Source: Stenotrophomonas maltophilia
GTDB lineage: Bacteria; Pseudomonadota; Gammaproteobacteria; Xanthomonadales; Xanthomonadaceae
DNA: 64,000 nucleotides
Assembly (NCBI RefSeq): GCF_023518235.1
Contig: NZ_CP090423.1
Span: forward strand, 1,116,001 to 1,180,000
Direction: 5' to 3'
The position numbers were made by a program, and so were the translations under genes. Below the pieces are notes generated by a model. It did no database searches. It worked only from the letters and a program-made list of their open reading frames with translations, and had not been told where the DNA came from. Below, one piece after another: positions 1-7,870 of this stretch (position 1 is the stretch's first letter; each line of letters opens with the position of its first letter).

Positions 1-1
1 A

Positions 2-301
2 GACGTGGGCAGGCACAACGCACTAGATAAGCTCATTGGTGCAATGAGGCGCTCATCGACTTCAACCAACGAAGGTCTCGTGCTTCTATCTAGCCGTGCT
101 AGCTACGAAATGGTGAGTAAGGCCGCCTATGCAGGCATGGCGATCGTTGCAGCGGTATCGGCACCCACAGCCTTAGCCATAGATCTCGCAAAGGCCGCAG
201 GGATCTGTCTTGTCGGTTTCGCGCGCTCGGATGGCTTCAACATCTATTCACACCCCCAGCGCCTACTCGATTTGGAAGCTGCACACCTAGCAGCCGTATG
301 A
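2..301 (+). CDS. fdhD: FdhD, formate dehydrogenase sulfurtransferase (C-terminal part)
   Basis: This is the 3' end of a gene that starts before the window. The reading frame is open from base 2, and the first codons give Asp-Val-Gly-Arg-His-Asn, the conserved FdhD motif. The in-frame GTG at base 5 is therefore internal, not a start. Later conserved stretches are VSAPTALAIDLA and LVGFARSDGFNIYS, which belong to the C-terminal half of the family. FdhD moves sulfur from a cysteine desulfurase to the bis-MGD molybdenum cofactor of formate dehydrogenase in the cytoplasm. The fdhD N-terminus and any formate dehydrogenase genes lie outside the window. The next gene, cioA, begins about 110 bases downstream on the same strand. 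Confidence 0.93.
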   Translation, partial: DVGRHNALDKLIGAMRRSSTSTNEGLVLLSSRASYEMVSKAAYAGMAIVAAVSAPTALAIDLAKAAGICLVGFARSDGFNIYSHPQRLLDLEAAHLAAV

Positions 302-410
302 CGCCAGATGACGCCTGCCGTGCAATGAGCAAGGATCTCCGCCGATGAAATTGCTAGGCACCATCGGAACTTGAGCCGCTAGCCACCACCCACCCCCTAT
401 TGGGATCGTT

Positions 411-1799
411 ATGGACGCCCTCCTCCTTTCCCGAATTCAGTTCGGCTTTCTCATCAGCTTCCATGTGCTCTTCCCTGCCTTCACCATTGGCTTGGCCAGT
501 TGGCTTGGTTTCGTGGAATGGCGCTGGCTTCGAACCCGCAACCCGGTGTGGCGGGATCTGTTCTTCTTCTGGCAGAAGATCTTTGCCGTGTCCTTCGGCA
601 TGGGCGTGGTAAGCGGTATCGTCATGGCGTTCCAGTTCGGCACAAACTGGCCTCGTTTGAGCCAGATCGCCGGAACCGTAATCGGCCCCCTACTGACTTA
701 CGAGGTCCTGACAGCCTTCTTCCTGGAGGCAAGTTTCCTCGGAGTGATGATGTTCGGCTGGGGGCGAGTATCACCACGCCTGCACTTCTTTTCCACATGC
801 ATGGTCGCACTTGGAACGCTCTTTTCAACGTTCTGGATTCTTGCCTCCAACAGCTGGTTGCATACGCCTGCGGGCTACGAAATGATCAACGGAGTGGTCC
901 ATCCGGTTGACTGGTTCGAGGTTGTGTTCAATCCATCGTTCCCCTATCGACTGGCCCATATGGCAATAGGGTCATTCATAACAACCTGCTTCGTGGTGGG
1001 TGGTGTTGGCGCCTGGTACCTGCGGCGTAAGGAGCACGTCGAAGCCGGCCGCAAGATGCTTGGGGCGGCTGTGATATTTGCGGCCATTACCGTTCCTGTT
1101 CAGATTTTCGTGGGTGACATGCATGGTCTGAACACCCTCAAGCACCAGCCGATGAAGATCGCAGCGGTAGAGGCTCACTGGCATCAGGGCCAAGAAGGTG
1201 AAGGAGTTCCGCTGGTCGTCTTCGCTGTACCAAATGAGAAGGAAGAGCGGAACGATCTTGAGATCGCGATTCCGCGTGTTGGCAGCCTCATCCTGACTCA
1301 CTCCATGGATGGAACCTTCGCACCGCTGACATCCGTACCGGCGAGCGAACGACCTCCGGTCACGCCTGTGTTCTTCGCATTCCGGATCATGGTTGGGATA
1401 GGCACCCTCATGCTACTGCTCGCCTGGCTTTCTGCTTTCACCCTGGCCCGCCGTAAGCTGTTCGATTCCGGGGCCCTGCTGCGCGCTTGGAACTGGATGC
1501 TTCCAAGTGGGTTCGTTGCTTTGGTGGCCGGCTGGTTTGTCACCGAGATGGGGCGCCAGCCTTGGATTGTCTATGGCGTTTTGCGAACGGCTGATGCCGT
1601 GGGACCGCAAACGGCCTGGATGACAGCGATCTCACTCGCGGTCTATGTCGCTGGATATGCGTTCGTATTTGGTTGGGGCATCTGGTATCTGGTCAAGATC
1701 CTCCGACATGGCCCACATGCCCAAGACGGAAGTCCGTCGCTAGAGGGTGGTGATCGCACACCTGCACGGCCTATCTCGGCCGCTGATCAATCTCTCTGA
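411..1799 (+). CDS. cioA: Cytochrome bd ubiquinol oxidase subunit I (cyanide-insensitive type)
   Basis: 462-residue integral membrane protein of the CydA family, which oxidises ubiquinol and carries haems b558, b595 and d. The N-terminus LLLSRIQFGFLISFHVLFP contains the early His ligand region. The family signature GRQPWIVYGVLRTADAVGP lies near residue 384. The stretch between the two halves (about residues 250-310) is short, as in CioA-type enzymes, and lacks the long Q-loop insertion of E. coli CydA. Calling it cyanide-insensitive rests on this loop length and general similarity. The start at 411 gives the usual MDALLLSRIQF N-terminus. The stop is 11 bases before cioB, so the two form an operon. 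Confidence 0.95.
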   Translation: MDALLLSRIQFGFLISFHVLFPAFTIGLASWLGFVEWRWLRTRNPVWRDLFFFWQKIFAVSFGMGVVSGIVMAFQFGTNWPRLSQIAGTVIGPLLTYEVLTAFFLEASFLGVMMFGWGRVSPRLHFFSTCMVALGTLFSTFWILASNSWLHTPAGYEMINGVVHPVDWFEVVFNPSFPYRLAHMAIGSFITTCFVVGGVGAWYLRRKEHVEAGRKMLGAAVIFAAITVPVQIFVGDMHGLNTLKHQPMKIAAVEAHWHQGQEGEGVPLVVFAVPNEKEERNDLEIAIPRVGSLILTHSMDGTFAPLTSVPASERPPVTPVFFAFRIMVGIGTLMLLLAWLSAFTLARRKLFDSGALLRAWNWMLPSGFVALVAGWFVTEMGRQPWIVYGVLRTADAVGPQTAWMTAISLAVYVAGYAFVFGWGIWYLVKILRHGPHAQDGSPSLEGGDRTPARPISAADQSL

Positions 1800-1810
1800 G
1801 GAACGCTGAC

Positions 1811-2824
1811 ATGGACTCGATGACCTGGTTGCCCATCGCCTGGTTCGCCGTCATCAGCTTCGGCGTCCTGATGTACGTCGTCCTCGACGGCTTCGTACTC
1901 GGTATTGGCATTCTCGCGCCCTTTGCCGAGGATGAAGAGCAGCTCGATGTGATGATGAACACCGCTGCCCCAATATGGGATGGCAACGAAACCTGGCTGG
2001 TGCTCGGCGGAGCCGGATTGCTAGCAGCGTTTCCAACAGCCTATGCAGCGCTTCTTTCGGCCCTGTACCTTCCAGTACTTCTGCTGCTTGTATCATTGGT
2101 TTTCCGGGGGGTCGCCTTTGAGTTCAGGTTCAAAGCCCATCGCTCCAAGAGGCTTTGGAGCGTGGCTTTCGGCCTTGGCTCGCTTCTGGCCGCGTTCTCT
2201 CAAGGAGTGATTCTTGGCACGGTGGTGCAAGGCGTGCCAATGACTGGTGACACCTACGCTGGCGGGCCATTCCTATGGTTCAGCCCCTTTGCCATGCTTA
2301 CCGGAGCAGCCTTGGTTGCCGGCTACGCCTTGCTTGGAAGCACCTGGCTAATCTTGAAGACCGAGGGGCGAACCCACGCACTTGCCAGGCGCCTGACCCG
2401 CCCCCTGGTGGTCGCCGTGATCGTGGCCATGGGGCTCGTGAGCAGCTGGCTGCCGTTCCTTGATCTGCGACTAATGACTCGCTGGTTCAGTGACGGGAAT
2501 TTCTGGTGGCTGTCCCCCGTCCCCCTTCTTACGCTCGCCGTGGCAGTGGCGCTGTGGCGCGCGGAGAAACGCCCCACTCATGATCTTGCCCCTTTCCTAC
2601 TGAGCCTGTCGTTGTTTGTCCTGGGTTACCTAGGCCTCGTACTCGGCATGTGGCCGTACCTGCTCCCCCCGGCATTGACGATCTGGGATGCAGCAGCGCC
2701 AGTGTCGTCGCTTGGCTTCAGCCTGGTCGGCTTGGCGGTCATGCTTCCTGTCATCCTGGGCTACACCGCCTGGTCATACCGCGTTTTCCGCGGCAAGGTG
2801 AGTGCGAGCACGAGCTATCATTGA
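1811..2824 (+). CDS. cioB: Cytochrome bd ubiquinol oxidase subunit II
   Basis: 337-residue CydB-family membrane protein, the partner of subunit I in the terminal oxidase. The N-terminal helix WLPIAWFAVISFGVLMYVVL is followed by the hallmark WDGNETWLVLGGAGLLAAFP near residue 57. Eight or nine hydrophobic segments follow and the length is normal for the family. An A/G-rich ribosome-binding region (CTGAGGAACGCTGAC) precedes the ATG. No CydX/CioX-like small membrane ORF was seen directly downstream; a 27-codon frame from 2831 lacks a hydrophobic stretch. The next gene runs convergently after about 240 bases. Confidence 0.95.
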   Translation: MDSMTWLPIAWFAVISFGVLMYVVLDGFVLGIGILAPFAEDEEQLDVMMNTAAPIWDGNETWLVLGGAGLLAAFPTAYAALLSALYLPVLLLLVSLVFRGVAFEFRFKAHRSKRLWSVAFGLGSLLAAFSQGVILGTVVQGVPMTGDTYAGGPFLWFSPFAMLTGAALVAGYALLGSTWLILKTEGRTHALARRLTRPLVVAVIVAMGLVSSWLPFLDLRLMTRWFSDGNFWWLSPVPLLTLAVAVALWRAEKRPTHDLAPFLLSLSLFVLGYLGLVLGMWPYLLPPALTIWDAAAPVSSLGFSLVGLAVMLPVILGYTAWSYRVFRGKVSASTSYH

Positions 2825-3065
2825 GCGTGATATGCCGCCCATTCGCCTGAAGTGGAGAATGGGCTCAACTAAAGCCCGGAAAGGGCGAGTGGGTTCGGTG
2901 GCGGCCGACTCATGAACTGAATGTCACTGGACTATCTTCAGCTAAGCCGAAGGTCAAATGCCACCGCCTCTGGCCCTCGACTTGACTCAATCAGTTAGCC
3001 AATACGCCCGGCCTCCCAGAATCGTGTATCGCCCTAAGACACACAGGATGTGATGAGTGGGGCCT

Positions 3066-3833
3066 TCAGCCGACCCTGAATCGTATGCCTTCGGATCGAA
3101 CTGACTTGAAGGAAAGTCGATGATTCACGGTGAGGTGGTAGAAGAACGCCTCACACCAACGAAGTCGCCTAGAAAGAAGGACTACATCATGTATGGGGCC
3201 GCTACGAGATAGCCACCTGACAAGAGTGAGTGGGTCCCTTCCCGACAGCATGGGGCTAAGTAGCTCAACAGTAGAGCCTCTGGCCAACGTGCAAACCCAC
3301 GGCCGTACGGATCTTAACCATAGGTGGAAGCCCTCCCGCTCAAGCCTACGCCTTTCAGCAAGCTCCGCTCTGAGCTGACGCCGGCGAACTTGGCGGGCTA
3401 TCTCCAAGTGTGGCGAGTACTCCCCCTTGCCATGATAGGCAACCTTCAGGACGTAGCCCCGGGCCCTGGTAGGAATCGGTGAGTACGAAGCTCGAACACG
3501 CGCAAAGAAGTACCCCGCGAAAACGGCAGTTGCGACGAGAACAACATGAAGTTCGCTCGGGGCGATACGGTATCCACTCGCGGTGAAGAACTGGACGCAA
3601 ACAAGTCCATCACAACCCGTAGGAATCAACGTTCGATACAACGTCGTCCCGGGAACATACAAGAGAAAAATGAAGCCATAGGCGCACCATTTCCAGCAAT
3701 GAACTCGCTGATCCAGCACCGGCTCCCAACTGAGCTCTCTTTTGGGGCGGCGCAGAACGTAAGCGCCAATGAAGAGCAGCGAAGGAACGCCCAATAGCAG
3801 CAGCAGGTCGATGATCTTCTGAATTGAGTACAT
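3066..3833 (-). CDS. Hypothetical membrane protein
   Basis: 255-residue protein that I do not recognise. The N-terminus (MYSIQKIIDLLLLLGVPSLL) is a transmembrane segment, a second lies near residues 45-65 (YGFIFLLYVPG) and a third near 85-105 (LHVVLVATAVFAGYFFA). The C-terminal half is basic and soluble-looking, with an Arg-rich helix (QVRRRQLRAELAERRRLE). An upstream in-frame start would add 78 residues ending at base 4067, but that stretch is low-complexity and rich in Ser, Pro and Arg, unlike a real N-terminus, so I chose the later ATG. It is divergent from the next gene across about 260 bases. Codon use is less GC-rich at third positions than in the core genes, consistent with an accessory gene. 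Confidence 0.55.
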   Translation of the reverse strand: MYSIQKIIDLLLLLGVPSLLFIGAYVLRRPKRELSWEPVLDQRVHCWKWCAYGFIFLLYVPGTTLYRTLIPTGCDGLVCVQFFTASGYRIAPSELHVVLVATAVFAGYFFARVRASYSPIPTRARGYVLKVAYHGKGEYSPHLEIARQVRRRQLRAELAERRRLEREGFHLWLRSVRPWVCTLARGSTVELLSPMLSGRDPLTLVRWLSRSGPIHDVVLLSRRLRWCEAFFYHLTVNHRLSFKSVRSEGIRFRVG

Positions 3834-4094
3834 GGCAGGGTACTTAGAACGTCGCTCCGGAGCTCCTGGGCAAACGGGATGCCATCGACTGGATTCGTGG
3901 CCGGGACGACCCGCCAGGAGTCTGGACAGGGCTGTATCGGCCGCGCGACATGGAACTTGAACCACTGATTCGTCCATGCTCAATGGCCTACTCGCGCTCC
4001 TCGGCATAGCACGGCTCCCCAAAGAACCTAGAACACCGCTGGAGGAAGCGACGGGACTTTCACTCACAACTCCAGCGCAGCCACGGACAGCAGT

Positions 4095-4955
4095 GTGGCG
4101 ATATCTGAAGATCAGATAGACGCGGACTCGCCTCGCTGCTATGCTGGTGAGCTAGGCGAGCGATCTGAGAGACAAGTGGCCTATGTTGTCACCCAACCGA
4201 CCCTCATTTCGCATTGGCCAGAGTTGGACGATTTCGTTCGTTCAATCGGCCCGTTCTTAGCCTGCGCCTGGTGCGCACTGGAGCGCTCAAGGACCGTAAG
4301 CGGGCCTGTTGCCGCCGAGGGCTTGGCCTCAGCCGCACTCGATACGCTTGCCTCACTTCGCGTACTGCAGCGCATTCCCATCGCAGCCCCCAATTCCGGG
4401 GCGAGGTCCTTGTATGAGCCTCTGGCATGGACCTATCAGGCCGCTTGGTCACGTCAGGACGTGAGTCTGGAGGCCAGGTTGACCAGTACGCTTACCCGAT
4501 GGGCTGCCGAATGCCCGTCCACTGCCAAACGGACCTTGGGAACCTCGCTCGCAGAGAGCGAAGCCCGTGCATACCTGGCCAACCTGCTACGCAAGTATCG
4601 GCTATCTCCCACGCTGGGCAATGGCCTGAGATCGACCCAGCTCCCGGAGTGGAATGCACTGAGCTTGGGACGCAAGAGGTATGTACTGTGGGCCGGCATG
4701 CGCAACGTTGCGTCGGAGTTCCTGAAAGCTGATCTGGACGAGGAGGCCGCCCGTCGGGTACTTGATCGAGAGATCAGCAGGAGATGCACTTGGCTCGTTA
4801 GCCGAGTTCAATCGGGAGCACTTGGCCCGACTGACTTTTGCTTCGTGCCAGGCCATGGCTGGCGTCAGCCGTTGATCTTGGACGTGGCAATGGAGACGTT
4901 TATCCCTCTGGGCAGACAGTACTGGCTGCAGCCAAGTAGCGACTGGAGGCTTTAG
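4095..4955 (+). CDS. Hypothetical protein
   Basis: 286-residue soluble protein without a recognised family. It starts at a GTG and reads MAISEDQIDADSPRC; a later start is possible. The sequence is mainly helical, with repeated Ala/Leu/Arg heptad-like stretches (ALDTLASLRVLQRI, ESEARAYLANLLRKY) and an unusual C-terminus rich in aromatic residues (GRQYWLQPSSDWRL). There is no signal peptide or membrane segment. It is divergent from the hypothetical membrane protein on its left, and both belong to the accessory region. The reading frame is uninterrupted and its codon bias is consistent, which is the main support for it being real. Confidence 0.5.
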   Translation: MAISEDQIDADSPRCYAGELGERSERQVAYVVTQPTLISHWPELDDFVRSIGPFLACAWCALERSRTVSGPVAAEGLASAALDTLASLRVLQRIPIAAPNSGARSLYEPLAWTYQAAWSRQDVSLEARLTSTLTRWAAECPSTAKRTLGTSLAESEARAYLANLLRKYRLSPTLGNGLRSTQLPEWNALSLGRKRYVLWAGMRNVASEFLKADLDEEAARRVLDREISRRCTWLVSRVQSGALGPTDFCFVPGHGWRQPLILDVAMETFIPLGRQYWLQPSSDWRL

Positions 4956-5110
4956 CGGATACTCTCCGCGCCGCGTCCACTAGTGGGCGCGCGACCCAGC
5001 GAATCCGGTGTCAGCGGTCGACTAGATCGCGTAGGTATCGGTGGCGCCAATAGCCAGGGCTGGCCTTGAACGACTGATGAGCTCGCCACGCGTTTGATCT
5101 GGAAGGGCAA

Positions 5111-5671
5111 CTACGAGCGCAGTCCCTGTGCCCATTGCTGCAGGAAATCCTCCTGGACAGCGGTCTCGATGGCACCCGGCCTGACACGTCGCACCGAGCC
5201 AATGGCAGCCTGCGCTGTTCGCTCAGCCCCTGACTGCAGTAGAAGCATCGCTGCGACAGTGCCGGCTCGCCCCAGCCCACCCTTGCAGTGGACCACAATG
5301 CGCAGGCCCGAATGCAAACTCCGAACGAGCATTGACCCCAGTACTGGCCATCGTTCGAGCAACCTCTGGTCAGGTGCTGCGCCATCCGTGATTGGAAGGC
5401 CATGCCATGAGATGCCCTGCCCTTCAACCACTTGAGGCAAGCACTCGATCCGCAACTCACTGAACTCCCACGGCTCGAGTAGCGTGATCAGGTGGCTGGC
5501 TCCCCAACACTGAATCACAGAGACATCCACATCGATGTCTCTCGCCCATGCCCCCGTCATCGCAACTTCTTGGTACTTACCTGGCGCGAAGGTCACACCA
5601 ATTGCCCCTCCCCTTTCGCCAACCGGGAGTTCCGCGATAGCTAAAGGGTGGGTCAAACTTGTTCGAATCAT
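5111..5671 (-). CDS. Dual-specificity/tyrosine protein phosphatase (CDKN3-like)
   Basis: 186-residue cytoplasmic phosphatase of the cysteine-dependent PTP superfamily. The P-loop signature HCKGGLGR spans residues 128-135, with nucleophile Cys129 and phosphate-binding Arg135, followed by AGTVAAMLLL. An upstream ITDGAAPD (Asp96) is the likely general acid. The overall pattern resembles bacterial proteins placed in the CDKN3-like family. The ATG at 5671 has a good ribosome site (CAGGAG seven bases upstream); a longer frame from 5761 lacks this. The HAD-type phosphatase ends about 95 bases upstream on the same strand, so they are probably co-transcribed. The substrate is unknown: a phosphoprotein, a nucleotide or a small phosphate are all possible. 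Confidence 0.85.
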   Translation of the reverse strand: MIRTSLTHPLAIAELPVGERGGAIGVTFAPGKYQEVAMTGAWARDIDVDVSVIQCWGASHLITLLEPWEFSELRIECLPQVVEGQGISWHGLPITDGAAPDQRLLERWPVLGSMLVRSLHSGLRIVVHCKGGLGRAGTVAAMLLLQSGAERTAQAAIGSVRRVRPGAIETAVQEDFLQQWAQGLRS

Positions 5672-5766
5672 GTCGGATCTCCTGAACGACAGCCCATTCC
5701 TATGCAGCAACCGGCGCTGCTGGCTGGAAGAGCTGCACCCGCCAACCCACTCACTAAGCACACCAA

Positions 5767-6201
5767 CTACAACGGAACAACCAATCGTTCCTTCAGCATC
5801 TCAAGGGCCACTTCCAGGCCGGCGTCATCCGCGTCATATGGAGCGCCGAACAAAGAGACCTCAATCCAATAGCGCTCCTGCCCCGGATGGATGTAGTCCG
5901 CGTGATCGTCCAGCAACAGCGCTGCACCCAGGATCGGAGACACATACCGGAGGTCCTTCGTTGCCCCTCCCCAGAATGTATATGGCAACTCAGCGAACCA
6001 GCCTGGCGCGCTCCCTTCCTCGACCAGCAGCCGCGAAATCCTGCGGAAAGCTGCCTCAGGGACCGTGGTGTAGATGACCAGATGCTCGAAGAGTTCATGA
6101 GCGACCTCAAGGAACTGATAAAGCCCTGGGCGTGGAATCTGGCTGACAGCATTTGAGATCAGCGTCCCCTCGAGATCGAGAGCAAGGATGGTCGGTCGCA
6201 T
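5767..6201 (-). CDS. HAD-superfamily phosphatase, NIF/CTD-phosphatase-like
   Basis: 144-residue protein with the HAD fold motifs. Motif I is ALDLEGTL (nucleophile Asp9), motif II is YTT (45-46), a candidate motif III Lys is at 82 and motif IV is LLLDD (Asp98, Asp99). The second acidic position of motif I is Glu11 rather than the usual Asp, which could change catalysis. The size and the central FWGGATKDLRYV stretch resemble NIF-family phosphatases. The protein is cytoplasmic, with no signal peptide. It is followed on the same strand by the tyrosine-type phosphatase, giving a two-phosphatase cassette in accessory DNA. The function is not known. Confidence 0.75.
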   Translation of the reverse strand: MRPTILALDLEGTLISNAVSQIPRPGLYQFLEVAHELFEHLVIYTTVPEAAFRRISRLLVEEGSAPGWFAELPYTFWGGATKDLRYVSPILGAALLLDDHADYIHPGQERYWIEVSLFGAPYDADDAGLEVALEMLKERLVVPL

Positions 6202-6296
6202 TGAGCGCTAGGATCCTCATCAGCAGTTGGACACTTGGATCTGGAGCGTTCCGCGCTGCGCTTGGTCATCGGACGCAGTTGCGGAACGCCAATGAG

Positions 6297-7097
6297 TCAG
6301 ATATCTGAGAACTTCTCGGCTTGCTTAAGCTGATTCTCCAGAGACTGGATCTTTTCCCTATAGTTGGCAGCTATGTAGGGCTTGTCATTGAAGTCCAAAG
6401 CCGTCTGAGGAATTAGTTCGAGCTCGACTCGCGTTGAAGACGCTTGTCGAATTGCCAGTGTCGACCACGCATCATCACCTTTTACGAAGCCAACATTGAA
6501 GCGCGCCGTGACGCCGCGGCTCGGCTTGAGGCCATCAATCGATCGGAAGTCGCTGTGCACCCGCGACTTTGCCGTGGGCTGAGCTTCGCCATTGATGTAG
6601 AGCGTCGCCGCCCAGCTGGCCTGGCTGAGCGCCAAAGTTGAGCTATTCGCAATTCGCGCCTCAATGACCGGCTTCGGGCCAAAGAAGCTGTCCTCGATCC
6701 GTAACGTTGCGCCACTCGCACGCACTCTTTCTAGTTCGGTGATCGTCGGCCGCTGCGCGTTGGCCTGCTCCTGCAGAGCAAGAATTTCTTTTGGATGGGC
6801 ATCCCTAATCTGCTTGATGTGCCCCCTAACCACCTGTCTTATAGATGCATTCGGGTAGGCCTTGTTCAGCTCAGCCAGATCAAGGCCGGCAACGGCCCAG
6901 TTGAAGGCATCCCGCTCATGGGCACTCAGCTCGGCGTCAATTGCGTCAATCGACGCTCTGTATTGCTCCTGCGTGCCGTCAGTGACCAACTTCCTGTCTA
7001 CTGGACCGCTGCAGGCGGCAACTAGGACCGTCAGAGCAAGCAGCAAGCCCTGCCTGCCCCAGCCAGCTGCGTCGCGTCGACGTTGTTCTTTGATCAT
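6297..7097 (-). CDS. Putative lipoprotein (DUF6694-like)
   Basis: 266-residue predicted lipoprotein. The N-terminus has basic residues, a hydrophobic core (GLLLALTVLVAAC) and a lipobox with Cys29, so it should be exported and lipid-anchored. The region after the lipobox (VTDGTQEQYRASIDAIDAEL...) is helical and resembles the N-terminal part of DUF6694 lipoproteins. The middle (about 125-225) looks like a beta domain, and the C-terminus is a coiled coil (REKIQSLENQLKQAEKF). It is divergent from a small Xre regulator across 95 bases that carry three GATAT repeats spaced 15 bp apart. A near copy of one repeat lies at its own 3' end (6299-6314). Confidence 0.7.
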   Translation of the reverse strand: MIKEQRRRDAAGWGRQGLLLALTVLVAACSGPVDRKLVTDGTQEQYRASIDAIDAELSAHERDAFNWAVAGLDLAELNKAYPNASIRQVVRGHIKQIRDAHPKEILALQEQANAQRPTITELERVRASGATLRIEDSFFGPKPVIEARIANSSTLALSQASWAATLYINGEAQPTAKSRVHSDFRSIDGLKPSRGVTARFNVGFVKGDDAWSTLAIRQASSTRVELELIPQTALDFNDKPYIAANYREKIQSLENQLKQAEKFSDI

Positions 7098-7125
7098 GCC
7101 CTTCCCCTGTCAATGAGAAGCACAG

Positions 7126-7170
7126 GATATCTGGTTTTTAGATATCGGAGAACTGGATATAGCTTCTGAA
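7126..7170. promoter_or_regulatory. Three GATAT direct repeats at 15-bp spacing, possible operator
   Basis: GATAT occurs at 7126, 7141 and 7156, an exact 15-bp period, in the divergent gap between the lipoprotein and the Xre regulator. The first two copies are GATATC. Their position suggests binding sites for the adjacent regulator; this is inference. The middle copy extends to AGATATCGGAGAACT, and a 14-of-16 match lies at 6299-6314. Confidence 0.35.
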
Positions 7171-7192
7171 GCCGCTCAACCAGGGTGCGGCC

Positions 7193-7438
7193 GTGGCCAA
7201 GACAATCCATCGCAAGGAATACGCCGCCCTGATTGAGACCGTCAGAGACGCGCGCTTGGCTGCTGGCCTTACCCAAGTACAAGTGTCCAGCAAGCTGGGG
7301 CGCAGCCAGTCGTTCATTAGCGATGTTGAGACAGGGAAGCGCAGGGTTGACGTCGTGGAGCTTAGGGACATAGCGCGCCTGACAGGCCTATCCCTGGGCA
7401 AGCTCATTGCCGACTTTGAGAAGCGACTCAAAGACTGA
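7193..7438 (+). CDS. Xre-family transcriptional regulator
   Basis: 81-residue DNA-binding protein that is almost entirely one HTH_3 domain. Helices 2 and 3 read TQVQVSSKLGRSQSFISDVETGKRRVDVVEL (about residues 27-57, cited here only for its TQ...S..E.G.R pattern). It ends in LGKLIADFEKRLKD. The start is a GTG at 7193; no better ATG exists upstream in frame. Its position divergent from the lipoprotein gene and next to the spaced GATAT repeats suggests that it controls that promoter and its own. Small stand-alone Xre proteins of this type are common in genomic islands, and no partner toxin is evident. Confidence 0.8.
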   Translation: MAKTIHRKEYAALIETVRDARLAAGLTQVQVSSKLGRSQSFISDVETGKRRVDVVELRDIARLTGLSLGKLIADFEKRLKD

Positions 7439-7442
7439 CTTT

Positions 7443-7497
7443 ACTGAGCTAAGGCTCAGTCTTCTTCAGATGCGTACCACTAGGCTCACGCCTAGTG
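7443..7497 (+). terminator. Two hairpins downstream of the Xre gene
   Basis: ACTGAGC-TAAG-GCTCAGT (7443-7460) is followed by CTTCTT. A second perfect 8-bp stem is CACTAGGC-TCAC-GCCTAGTG (7478-7497). The first could terminate the xre transcript. Neither has a proper T-run, so termination is only probable. Confidence 0.4.
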
Positions 7498-7870
7498 CCC
7501 ACCCCACTATCCCGCTCAACGAGCATGCGACCACTTTGAGCAAATGGCTTCTTGCCAGTTCTGGCTACACAGGACTGGCTGGTCAAGTGGTGGCCTCCAG
7601 CGCACCATCCGAGCTAGAAGGGAAAGCATTCATAAGCCCTGTCGGCGCGCTTGACTGACGATTCCTTCGCAATAAGAGGTTCAGCGCTTCAAGGAAATCC
7701 CTTTGGGGCGACCTCTTCGTACTGACCATAGCTTAAAAGGCTCGGCATGCATTGCAGAACCAGCATGCGCATCTCCCCGCAAGAACAGTGACCTCCACCG
7801 CGCGGCTAGCGTTGATACCTCTCCCTTGTTGACGCCACTTCAAGGTAACGAAAGATCCTGGAGGCGCATC
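7498..7870. other. Gene-poor stretch between xre and the 404-residue gene
   Basis: No convincing gene on either strand. Open frames here are short and lack a ribosome site or a recognisable protein. The stretch probably holds the 3' flanks of two convergent genes. Confidence 0.5.

Noticed and set aside
2831..2914. CydX/CioX-like small subunit after cioB
   Set aside because: The short frame has no hydrophobic helix and resembles no small oxidase subunit.
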